Shown here: piece after piece, positions 39,600 through 50,440 of the stretch | Numbering within the stretch: position 1 is the stretch's first letter | Layout of the letters: each line of letters opens with the position of its first letter | Assembly (NCBI GenBank): GCA_027186245.1 | Contig: CP114488.1 | Coordinates: forward strand, 5,747,501 to 5,811,500 | Direction: 5' to 3' | DNA: 64,000 nucleotides | Source: Coriaria nepalensis | Taxonomy: Eukaryota; Streptophyta; Magnoliopsida; Cucurbitales; Coriariaceae | Program-made: the position numbers and the translations under genes | Notes under the pieces: model-generated | The model's input: the letters and a program-made list of their open reading frames with translations, nothing else | What the model was told of the DNA's origin: nothing | Databases searched by the model: none

Positions 39600-41339
39600 C
39601 TAACCATTTTGACTAAACAAGTGAGGGTACTTCTCGTGCATTTCTAGTTCTACTTCCCATGTTGCTTCCTCATAACAATGATGTTGCCGTATTACCTTCA
39701 CTGAACTTACATCCTTATTTCAAAGGTGTTTTACTTAGCGATCTATGATCATAACTGGTTGTTCCTCATATGACATGTGTTCCTTAAGCCGTATCGAATC
39801 AGGTTGTAACTCATGGGATGTATTCGTATTTTTGTAGCATTGAAACATGAAATATATAAATGCACATTTGTAAGTACTGGTGGCAGTGCTAATCAATTTG
39901 ACACTACGCTAATCTTCTCTAAGATTTCAAAGGGTTGTATATACCTTGGACTTAATTTCCCCTTTTTACCAAATCTCATGACATCCCTTATTAAGGAAAT
40001 TAGAAGCAATACATGATCACTAACCTTGAATTGCAGGTCTCGTCCCTGATTATCTGTGTATGACTTTTGTTGACTATGTGCAGTAGATAACCTTTCTCGA
40101 ATCATTTGAAATTTTTGATATGCGTCTTGTACTAATTCTGGTCCTAGCTGCTTTCTCTCATCTACTTTAAGCCAGCAAATAGGTAATCTACACGTACGTC
40201 TATATAAGGCCTCAAAAGGATCCATTTCAATGCTAGCTTGATAACTATTATTGTAGTCAAATTCCACTAGTCCATTTCAGTCCATGTCTATCACACAAGC
40301 CCGTATCATATCTTCTACTATTTGAATCATTCTTTCAAATTTGCCATTGAATTGAGGATGGAAGGCCATTTTCATATCTAGCCTTGTTCCGAAGGCTTCA
40401 TTTAATTTTTTCCAAAATCATGAAGTAAACTGAGTCCCTCCATCTGAAAGATCAAAATTGGAACCCTGGGAAGAGATACTGTACGATCGATATAAATCTG
40501 TGCCAATTGTGCCGCCTTTTAAATAGTCCTAATGGGAAGGAAGTGAGTTGATTTTGTTAACCGATCTACAATCACCCAAATAGAGTCATAGCTCTTACTT
40601 GTCAGTAGTAATCCCTTAACAAAATACATGGTTATCTTTTCCCACTTTCATTCAGGTATTAGAAGAGGTTGAAAAGTTCCCGCTGGCCATTAATGTTCAG
40701 CCTTCACTTGTTGGCATACTAGACATCTAGAAATAAAATCTGCAACATCTATCTTCATACCTACCTACCAATATCACTAAGATCATAATACATTTTAGTA
40801 GATCTAGGGTGAATTGTATACATTGTCCGATGCGCTTCCTCTAAGACTTCACGTCTTAATTCATCGACATTAGGTTTACATAATCGAGATTGAAATAGGA
40901 GAAATCTTTCATCCTCGACAGTAAAGTCTGCATGCTGCCCCCTTGACGCTTCATCTCGAATCTTGCGTAACTGAGAGTCTTGTTGCTATGCAGCCTCGAT
41001 CCAATCCAACAGAACTGGTCTAACTCCCACATTAGTTTCAAACTGGACATCATAAATCTCTTCCCTACCGTAATGTGAGATAAATTTCTTGCTAATTTTC
41101 TACTAAGAGCATCGGCAACCACATTGGCTTTTCCTGGATTATATAAAATTGTGCAATCATAATCCTTCAACAATTCCATCTAACGACGCTGCCCCAAATT
41201 CAAATCTCTCTAAGTGAATATGTACTTTAAACAATTATGATCCGTGTAAATTCCACAACTTTCACCATACAAGTAATGTCTCTATATTTTCAGTGCAAAC
41301 CTACCCGCTGCCATTTTAAGTGGTGAGTGGGGTAATTCT
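39600..41339 (-). pseudogene. Gypsy RNase H and integrase relic
   Basis: The minus strand reads RNase H end ELLKDYDCTILYNPGKANVV, then ADALSRKLA (41080-41179), decayed integrase core ([16 protein letters not shown] near 40530-40580), integrase C-terminal region at 39893-40267 (DPFEALYRRTCRLPICW and RFGKKGKLSPRYIQPFEILE), and a faint chromodomain-like tail (about 39640-39780). The module order protease, RT, RNase H, integrase marks Ty3/Gypsy, probably a chromovirus. Many stops. Confidence 0.8.
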
Positions 41340-42817
41340 TGTAATCCCCCAATGTTTTTAGAGTAGGCATAATAGTGGGAAAATAAATTTAAAGTAGACT
41401 CATTAGTAAACTCTAATTCCCACATATACCAAATTTTAATAGTAGGGGATCTTTTAATAAATTGTAAGACTTAATAGGGGCTTAAATTTAATTAACAAAA
41501 ATAAATAAATAAATAAATAAATATTTGCTACAGCCACGTTACTAAAGGGCATACTTATGTTCATTAGTCATCCTTAGAAAAAACAATTACCTAGACATGT
41601 GGCCCCCACTTGTCACCATTTTAACCTAAATGACACTAAGCATTACCTTCCATGACTATAAAAGGTTGCATCCGCATCACGTACCAGCAGCAAGCAACGA
41701 AAGATAAAAAGGAAAGAGAGGGAAAGGAAAGAAAAGAAAGGAAAGGAAAGAAGGAAAGAAAAAGAAAAGAGAAAGAAAAAGGGAAAAAGAAAATAAGGAG
41801 AAGGAAGAAGAAAGGGATTAGAATCCTCAAATTCCATAAAGCTCGTTGTAAGTATAGCCTCACTATAATAAAGGAATATTGCTTAATTACTTGTTTTTAT
41901 AATACTAATGTTAAGCTTATGATTTTCTATAGCATGTTAAATACAATTAAAATACTATGATTACCATGCTAGAAATAAGAATCATAACTAGTATGAACAT
42001 AATATAGCATGATGGGTTAAGGATAGTACAAACTTTGAACATTCTATGATTAATTGCATACGTTCATATTTCCAAAATTCAATGTTATGCTCAGATAAAT
42101 AAGAAACATAAGCATGCATACGCATGACGTTAAAGTGAGGTGCTGTCAGGTCAAAAGTAGGATCGCTTGTCGATCACAAAAGAACCCCAAATGATGTTAA
42201 AGAAAATGTCATAAGCAGATCGTTGCGACGGTCATAAGCGGACCGCTGATTAGATATCAGTTGAATTACTCGTGGCAGCATCCTCAGGGCCCAAGTATAT
42301 AGAAAGATAGGAATTTATGTATGCTAGATATAGGTCATAAAAGCATTAACTCAATGTGGTCATAAAATGAATAGTAATGTGAGTATGACTTTATCCTTAC
42401 TGAGCTTCTAGCTCATAGATGTCTACCCTATGTTATAAGAAATTACAAAAATAAGGCAGTAAGCTAAGGAATATGCAAATGGAGGCAATCAGTTCCGTGA
42501 AAGTGTACATATAAAACCCGACCTCTGTAAGCAATGGGTTTGAAAAATCGGCACTCCCTCAAACAAACTCCGGTATATGTAGGTATATGTATATTCCAAT
42601 AAAGAACAAAATTATTTAAAAAGTTTTGGGATTAATTCCCTATGATAAGGACTTCCGCAATATTTTAAAATCATTACGTTATTTCTTAAAAAAATGCTTT
42701 TGAAAGTAAAGTTTATTATAAAAAAAAAATAGAGAAAGGTAACATCCCCCTACTAACTATGCGTGTTTCCGTTCAAAGTATTCAATAGAATAAGCAGCTT
42801 GTAGGACAGGCGTTACA
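41340..42817. repeat. Solo LTR with perfect 5-bp target duplication, inside Gypsy
   Basis: Starts TGTAATCCCCC and ends GGCGTTACA, flanked by ATTCT on both sides (41335-41339 and 42818-42822). Removing it restores the Gypsy RNase H reading (KRHEKN on one side, YPTHHLKMAA on the other). It contains a purine-only stretch of AG-rich repeats (41698-41820). Its right half recurs at 48400-49033. Orientation is uncertain because both ends are palindromic. Confidence 0.92.
41498..41523. repeat. (AAAT)n microsatellite
   Basis: About six AAAT units inside the solo LTR. Confidence 0.85.
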
Positions 42818-43560
42818 ATTCTTTTCATGCCTCTTTAGCAGCCAAGAAGCATAGGAGATGACTTTACCATGTTGCATCAATACGCAGCCAAGTCCGATCC
42901 GAGAAGCATCATAGTATACTACAAAATCACTTGTCGTGGTTGGTAGAGCAAAAACCAGCGTTGAGGTAAGATGATCTTTCAACTTCTGAAAATTCTCTTC
43001 ACATGTATTTTTCCATTGAAACTTAACATTTTTCTGAGTGAGATGAGTTAGAGGTGTCACGATACACAAAATGTTCTCAATGAACCGCTTATAGTATCTG
43101 GCCAAACAAAGGAAACTGCATATTTCAATTACTAAGGTAGGTCTAGGTGCCTAACCCCTTCAACTTTATGAGAATCCACACTTACTTTTGCTTTAGAAAT
43201 CCATGACCAATGAATGCAAGCACTACTATGCCAAAATTCACATTTGGAGAATTTTACAAATAGTTGCTGCTCCTTCAGTGTTTACAAGACTGTCCGTAGG
43301 TGTGTTTCGTGTTCGTGCTTGTTATGTTAATATACCAAATTGGCATTGATAAAACAACTACGAAGTGATCCAAAATTGGCTTGAAAAGTTTGTTCATCAG
43401 ATCCATAAATGTAGCTGGGGCGTTTGTAAGTGCAAATGACATAACCAAAAACTCATAATGTCCATATCGAGTTTGAAATGCAGTCTTAGGTACATCCTCC
43501 TTTCTTATTTTCAGTTGATGATAACATGATCTATGATCAATTTTTGAAAACAACAAGAAT
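42818..43560 (-). pseudogene. Gypsy reverse transcriptase / RNase H relic
   Basis: The minus strand reads [20 protein letters not shown] and [20 protein letters not shown] (43400-43556), then in a shifted frame CFINANLVY, where the catalytic F/YxDD has become NA. Next come [18 protein letters not shown] and [20 protein letters not shown] (42840-43105), the connection and RNase H start. Non-functional. Confidence 0.85.
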
Positions 43561-44600
43561 CTTGAAGTTGGTCAAACAAGTCGTCAATTCATCATAATGG
43601 ATATTTGTTTCGGATTGTCATCCTATTCAACTGTCTAAAATTGATACAAAGATGGAGGGAACCATCCTTCTTACGAATAAACAATACTGGAGCACCCTAA
43701 GGTGAAGTACTTGGATGGATAAAACCTTTATCAAGCAGGTCTTGATGATGTCCCTTAAGCTTCTTTAGTTTTGTTGGAGCCATTCGGTATGGGGGAATTG
43801 ATGCTGGTCCGTTCCAGGAACTAAGTCGATACAAAACTCTATCTCTTAATCTATAGGTAAGCTCGATAAATCTTTGAGAAACACCCCAGAAAACTCACTG
43901 ACCACTAGAGTTTCTGACAGCTTACTGCTCTCCTTAATTTCATTATCATGCACAAAGGCCAAATATACCTTGCCTTACAACCCTTTGTCAACATCCTTGT
44001 TACTTTAAGAAATGGTACTAACCTATAAAGAGTTGCATTGTACTCTCCTTGAAAGCAGAATTCAGTGACATTTGGAGGCTTAAGCTTCACCACTTTATCA
44101 TGAAAATCCACTATAGCATGATTGGTGGCTAACCAATCCATACAAAGGATCACGTCAAATTACAACATGTCTTATTTAGTCAAGTCAGTGCATAATTCAT
44201 GCTCACTCACCCGGACAATGCAACCTTTATACACTCGATCTACTACTATGATTTCTCCCATTGGTGTGCTTACAACTAGTGAACTTCTAACGGAACTACT
44301 TCACTATCCAATCTTCTAGAAACATTATGTGAAACAAATGAATGTGTAGAACCCATATCAAATAAAATGCGTGCATCAACATTCTTAATTTTAAGTGTAC
44401 TTAAAACAACTACATTAGAGCCTTGCACAGCTGCATTAATGCAAACACTCGTGCTTATCCTCCACTAGTGCTGCCTTGATTTATGCCACCTTGTCCTCAG
44501 CCACCTTGACCTGTACTGCTTATACCACGTCTACCGCTCAAAGTTTTTTACACACTGACTCTTGAGATGATGCTTGCAAATTGTCAAAAAAAGGGCAATC
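43561..44600 (-). pseudogene. Gypsy protease and linker relic
   Basis: The minus strand reads RILFDMGSTHSFVSHNVSRR at about 44310-44370, the aspartic protease region with DTG or DSG changed to DMG, then MGEIIVVDRVYKGCIVRVSE and ILCMDWLATNHAIVDFHDKV (44090-44260). The sequence up to 43561 is the decayed start of reverse transcriptase. Confidence 0.8.
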
Positions 44601-45720
44601 CCTAATATAATGACTTGTTTTTCCACATCTAAAGCACTCTCCCATTCGACGTCAGCAAACTCTTACATATAGGTTCCCACATTCTTGACATTGTAGCAAT
44701 GATTGGTTAAAGCTACTACATGTTCGATGGAAAGAATGAGGAGGAAATTGTGGTCTACTTTATTGATTTTGCTTTCCCCCTCTTTCTTGTCTTTCTGGAT
44801 TTCTATTATAACCATTGTTTGATTGGGTCTCACTTTGATCAGATATGGATTTCCTTTTTTGATCACATTTTTCTCGACTCTCCATTGATCGATTATCTAT
44901 AACTCGAGCACAATTCGAAGCTGTAGAGAATGAGGTTAATCGTTGAGCAGCTAGTGCTCTAGACCGTGGTTTGACCAACCCTCTAACAAACCTTATCACC
45001 CTTGTTGCCTCGTTGGGAACTAAGTGAGGTGGAAAGTAACTGAGCTCAGTAAATTTCTTAGCATACTCTGACACTCTCATGCTCTCTGTCTACTGAAACC
45101 TTTAAAACTCATAAGCTTTATCTTCTTTGACACTTTTAGGAAGAAAAAGCTCAAGAAAGGTTGTGACAAATTCTGTCCAAACCCATGTACTCGAGTCCTG
45201 CATTCGAAACTAGTGACTTGCAGGTCCTATGAGTTGGTATGCGGCCTATTCAACAATTTTCTGCTCAGAACAGCCCATACCTTGACATATCTTTTCTTCT
45301 TCAAGAAATATTTGCGGATCATCCCTGCCTTCAGAATCTGAAAAAGTAGGAAGCATCAATTTTACAAATTCCGAAAGCTGCATACTTGAACTTACAGTAG
45401 CTAAGGATGGTTTACCCGGGACTGGAGTGGGAATTTGTCGAGCAGCCATTGCTTCAGACATTCTCCATTGCCCTATTAACTCCTTGGGCTAAAACCATCA
45501 TTGTCTTATTCATCCCATGGAATGTGGATAAAATTTTAGCCACGTCAATTTGAGGTGCTATAGAAGCTCCCTTGTGAGGTCTATCACCTACATTCGATTC
45601 ATCCGGATTTCTCACTCTAGACCTCCCACGTGTAGTTGTGTAATGGGGTGAGGAGGATCCCTCATCATTCCTATGTTCCGGCGCTATAAATGCTGTGGGT
45701 TGCCTACCTAGTGGCATGAG
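44601..45720 (-). pseudogene. Gypsy gag relic
   Basis: Gag begins near 45717 (MPLGRQPTAFIAPEHRNDEG). The retrotransposon gag domain follows in pieces: LSEFVKLMLPTFSDSEGRDD (45330-45390), SEYAKKFTELSYFPPHLVPN and RFVRGLVKPRSRALAAQ (44930-45075). An intact CCHC zinc knuckle, CFRCGKTSHYIRDC, is at about 44601-44642. Stops and frameshifts separate the pieces. Confidence 0.85.
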
Positions 45721-45916
45721 GTCTATGCACTATAAGACATTTAACATGCATAGTATGTCAAACAATTAGCCTCTCTCAAGGCTTATAACAATTGCAATAT
45801 ATAGTTAAGGTGAAACAATTGACCTTAGGAAATTTTATGGGCAGATTCCTATGCTCTACTATATAGCCTATTGAAACATAGGGCTCTTAACACTAAGTCT
45901 GGTTTCTCTCTCAAAC

Positions 45917-45929
45917 GGCTCTGATACCA
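45917..45929 (-). other. Gypsy primer-binding site (initiator tRNA-Met), intact
   Basis: The minus strand reads TGGTATCAGAGCC exactly, four bases from the LTR start at 45934 and 200 bases upstream of gag. Confidence 0.9.
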
Positions 45930-45933
45930 CCTT

Positions 45934-47400
45934 TGTCACGACCCGATTCACTGGATCTGTGACTGGCGTGAGGACTATGTGACTAAAGATAAACTGGAAA
46001 TCCAGATTTGTAAATCTATAGTCACGCAACCCTCACAAGCCTCTTATTTGTCTTACTTTCATAGGTTGGAACATGTGAAATGTATCTAGACTTAAAGATT
46101 CTTTACATTCAACACAATCTAGTACTTACAATCCAAACAGTCAGTATAAACTGAATCCATACTAAGCGCAATAGCGAAAATACAACTTATATATGTACAA
46201 TATTTGTCATCTATTGTGTTAGTACATTTTCTATACAAATCTACACTAAAGCGACTAACACTATACCAAAATGCAGTCCACTAGACATAAGAATTACCCA
46301 AGTCCTACTGGGAATCAGCAAGCAGTCTCTTAAAGACTCTAAAATGTTTCTATAATCTGAAGAGGTTTTCAATAAAATGAGGAGTGAGTATAAGACTTAG
46401 TGGTAATAACTAAAGCAACCTTTCAAAAAAAAAAAAAGTAATAACTAAAGCATTGCATGGCTTAAAATCAGTAAAGATAGGATTCATCAAACTGTTTCAA
46501 CAATGCAATTTCATAAAGCAACATAGATTCACATTCCTATTTTAATGTCATTGAAGCAGATCATGTAATTCAAGTCCATAACATATACCTGAACATACTT
46601 TTATAATTTTCATGAAAACATCATGAAAATCAGCGAATATATATCATTCATAATCAGTGTACATATATATATATCGTTCATAAACATTGAGTGCAGGAGT
46701 CAAGAAGTGGCCTCTGTGGCACCTTGCTTCCATTAACACTTTCAGAAGAAGTTTCCACGTGAGGGGCCAAAAGGTCACGCATCACAGCTGTCTTCATCAC
46801 CCACGGGACAATACCTAAAGGAGCAATTCTCCCTCCACGCAAGTAACAGACCCTTGCCATGTAGGTAATCATAATCCATAACATGAACAACTATGTGTAC
46901 ATAGTCTTGCAAAACCAATGCTAGAATGGGGTCCCATCACAAACTTCATGCACTTTACATCCGTATCATACATAAGACATTATATGGCATTCTTTTTGTT
47001 TCATAAAATAGTTTATAGAGCTTAGGTTCATGAAATCTTCATTCAAATTCATTAACCTTCAGCAATCAGCATTATATGGCAAAAGCCATGAAATAGTAGA
47101 AGCACTTTCAAAAAGGCAATGAATAAACCATGAGATAACATAAACATCTTTTCACTCACATTTAGCCTCTTTTGGCCCTAATCTGTTCAGGCACCAGATG
47201 GTGTGGAAAGATGCTCCTCCAATGGATCTACGCATCAAATAAGCAAAAATGGACACATAATCAATAAGGATGTCCAAGGAAATTCTATTTACTAAAATAG
47301 CTAAACTACCCTTCATATCTTTCTCTTGAGTCTGAATCATTCTTTTACATACCTTATCATTCTTTTACATACTTAAATTAAGGTCTTTATAATTATGATT
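45934..47400 (-). repeat. Gypsy 5' LTR (right end not resolved)
   Basis: Starts TGTCACGACCCGATT, a usual Gypsy LTR edge, beside the primer-binding site. Contains 47157-47395, which matches 37850-38050 in the remnant of the other LTR. The right edge cannot be placed by eye and could lie anywhere up to about 47750. Confidence 0.55.
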
Positions 47401-47768
47401 AAGGTCTCTTGAGTCCTTCATATCTTATGATTAAGAGAGAGCTTAGTTCCCACCGGATGAAGAAAAATCCTAGAGAGAGAAGCTCTCCCTTCTCTCTAGA
47501 ATTCAGCTTTAATTAACTTTTTAATAATTCCCATTTTGTCCCTAAATCACATAACCTGCGGTGACTTTTCAACTCCCCTAACCTACGACACCTCCCTCCT
47601 CCACCCCTTGCTTTGACAGCCTCCTCTCCATCCGCCGTTAGCCTTCACCTTGCTGCCCTTCGCCGCCCCCAGCTTTGCCTACTCCGACCACTGGACCACT
47701 GGAAAATCCTTCCCTTTTCTTTCCTTACCTTCTAAGTTTTCTCTCACAATCAACCTTTATCTCTAACC

Positions 47769-48380
47769 ATGTTTTCTATTTCTATCTCTACAGGTTCCCC
47801 AGTTTTGGATGAATCTTTAAACAAGCTCGAAGTTCTATCCCATGATTCCCCAGCCTCGAACGAACCTTTGGAAAAGCTTGAAGTCATTTCCCATGGAAGC
47901 AGCTTCCAGAATGATCTTCCTGCATCAACTGATGATTCCATTTCTTACGTAGCAGTAGCTACCTCCCATGGCAGTTGTGCTTTTGGTTCTCTCTTCGTTG
48001 AAGACAACATGCTTACCTTGTAGATCCATGAGAAGGCTGAGTTGGGTTAATCTCTATACAAGCTCGAAGGCCCTTCCCACGGTAATAGCTTCCAGGAAAC
48101 TATGTCCTCTGTCTCTGTAGGTTCACCAGCCTCTGTTGACTCTCTAAACATACCTAAAGCCATCTCCCATGGTAGTGGTTACTCCATTGCACAGGATGGG
48201 TTTCCTGGTACATCTGAAAGAGCCATGTCTGCTTTGCAAGATGCTTCCTCCCATGGCGGTTGTGCCTCTGGTCCACTCTTTACTGACGATATCATGCTTG
48301 CCCAGCAAGTACAAGAGATGGTTGAGTTGGTAAACTCGTTCATAAGAGAGATTGAGCTCCTGGAACTTAAACTCTACTGA
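47769..48380 (+). CDS. Unrecognised duplicated Ser-His-Gly repeat ORF pair
   Basis: I do not recognise this protein. The plus strand has two ORFs, 47769-48023 (84 residues) and 48102-48380 (92 residues), which look like two diverged copies of one unit about 326 bp long. GTTCCCCAG at 47795 and GTTCACCAG at 48121 begin corresponding segments, each preceded by an intron-end-like pyrimidine stretch plus AG. Both carry SHG motifs: VISHGSSFQ, TSHGSCAFGS, then PSHGNSFQ, ISHGSGYS, SSHGGCASGP. Both end alike: LFVEDNMLTL* against LFTDDIMLAQQVQEMVELVN, the second continuing as a short Leu/Glu-rich helix. Two stops lie between them, so it is probably a broken captured gene within LTR-derived DNA. The codon-like organisation differs from the surrounding sequence. 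Confidence 0.35.
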
Positions 48381-48399
48381 TTCGAGAGCATGTTGAACA

Positions 48400-48788
48400 T
48401 TCCTCCATCCTCTGAAATGCACTCATAGTGGACCACTGATTAGATAACGGTTGAAATGCCGATTGCAACTTCCTCAGGTCCTTGAGCATATAAACGAATA
48501 GAAAAACATGCATACCTGATATAAATCATAAAGGATTCAATTTAAAATAATCATTAAAATGATTTATATATGTGAGTAGGAACCTATACTTACCGAGCTT
48601 CTAGCTCATAGAAGTTTTGTCTTGTGTTGTATGAAATTACAAAAGTAAAGCTATAGACTAAGGATCAGGTGAATGAAGAAGATTAGTTTTGTGGGATTGT
48701 ACATATGGGACATGACTTGTGGAAAAGAAAAAAGACTTGAAAATTCAAACGACTCCTAGAAAAGGTTATGTATATATATATGTGTATG

Positions 48789-48819
<31 letters not shown>

Positions 48820-49033
48820 TAAAATAGTTATTGTTTAAAAGTTTTGTGATTAATTCCATATCATAAGGATTTCAATTATATTATAGTGTTTTATAAAAGT
48901 TTAAATTATTACGTTATTTCTATTAAAATGATTTTAAAGTTAAGTTAAAAGGTAATGCACCTACTAGCTATGCATGTTTCCTCTAAAAATATTCTATAAA
49001 CTAAATGGTTAGTAGGGCGTGCATTACATTTAC
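48400..49033. repeat. Partial copy of the TGTAA/TTACA LTR
   Basis: Matches 42240-42817 of the solo LTR, including the ACCGAGCTTCTAGCTCATAG segment (48593 and 42401) and the end GCATTACA at 49033. Its left half is missing or too diverged. Confidence 0.7.
48769..48820. repeat. (TA)n microsatellite followed by T-run
   Basis: TATATATG and TA repeats, then ten T. Confidence 0.9.
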
Positions 49034-49034
49034 A

Positions 49035-50440
49035 CGGTAAAATAAAAAGTTTAATTTGGTTCTTTCCACTTAAGCCCAGTTAGTCCAATTAATAGTTTAA
49101 TGAACAACCGAACGTTTGACCCAAAAAATGTTATTTGACTTTAAATTCATTAAATCTCTATTTAATAAATTTATCTTGGCAATTTAATATTTTTCTAATT
49201 AATTATTTAATTTAAATTTAACTTTTGATATACTAGTAGTGTGGGTGTGACTTACTCTTAATAAATTAAACTAATTAATGATTTAAATCTTTAAACCAAA
49301 TTCATTATTAATGAGTCAAACAACTTATAGATTTTGTCATGATTGGACCATTTAGATTATAAAAAAAAGGCATGTTAAGCTAAGAATTTATATGATCATC
49401 TTCTATAATCAATTAACTCAAACCACTTGGTCCACATTAGTCTCTAGCGAGGCACATGGGCCACCTGTGTATTGAGAAATTTTAGGAACCTCCACAAGAA
49501 CCTTAGATAACTATTACCGTACTAGATTGATCCTTCCATCTATACATAACCCTAGATGGTCCTAGGATGTGATTTAACTGTTAAACCCTATGAGATTATT
49601 CTTATGAATCATATGAGCCCTTAAGCAACAAGACAATGTATTCATTAAAATTCTTTTCACACCATACTACTTTGCGCAAAAAGTTTCTCCATTGCATAAG
49701 GTATGTATTCAAAGGACCTTTCCCTCTAATATATCGGTAATGTATTCCATCTTATTGCTCTATAGACAACACATACTTGAACACATGCCCAATGGTTTAT
49801 TCTCTTAGTGACATTTGGATAGAGTCACGTTGAATGATATCAAAGCAGGATATCTCGTACACTAGTATTGTGGTATCTTAAGTCTGAAAATCATAAGTAC
49901 CATAGTCATAAGATAAATCTCATTGACAGTTAATATAATTACCAATGAGATTTGTCAACCGATCACGTTCAATAATTAAGATTATACTAATCACCTACAT
50001 GCATATTATGATATTCTCTAATATCGATGATGATGAGAACATCATTCTAATCTCGATGATCATGAGAACATTATTCTTCTTTTGAAGATGATAACACATG
50101 TAATATTGTCTTTGGATTGTCATCATGACATCATGACAACCTTATGACTATGAATAATTGGGTTTTGACTTAAGCCAAATTGGATATCATCAAGTATGAT
50201 CTCTATCATGATTCCAAGTGTATGTCCATGACTCTGTAATCTATCAAGTATGACATACAATCAATCATGTATGTAAATTTCATATTTTTAACCTAATAAC
50301 ATCATGACAGATTACAACATGCTCTATTAAATACTATGCATTCAATTTTGTTGATGATTTATTCAATTTGAAATTGATTTTCATAAGCATTTGACCCTAT
50401 CAGGTCATACCCGAGTGGCTTGACGGGCATTATTCTTTTA
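49035..50440 (-). repeat. Copia 3' LTR of element C, truncated
   Basis: Reverse complement matches the plus-strand LTR at 60385-62460 over its first 1.3 kb (for example 49170-49260 against 61560-61700). On the minus strand it begins after a purine tract GTGCAAGTAGGAGATT (50440-50455). Its far end is cut at about 49035 beside the LTR copy ending at 49033. Confidence 0.7.

Noticed and set aside
41636..41960. Two hydrophobic ORFs and a Lys-rich ORF on opposite strands
   Set aside because: They read through the AG-only stretch of the solo LTR.
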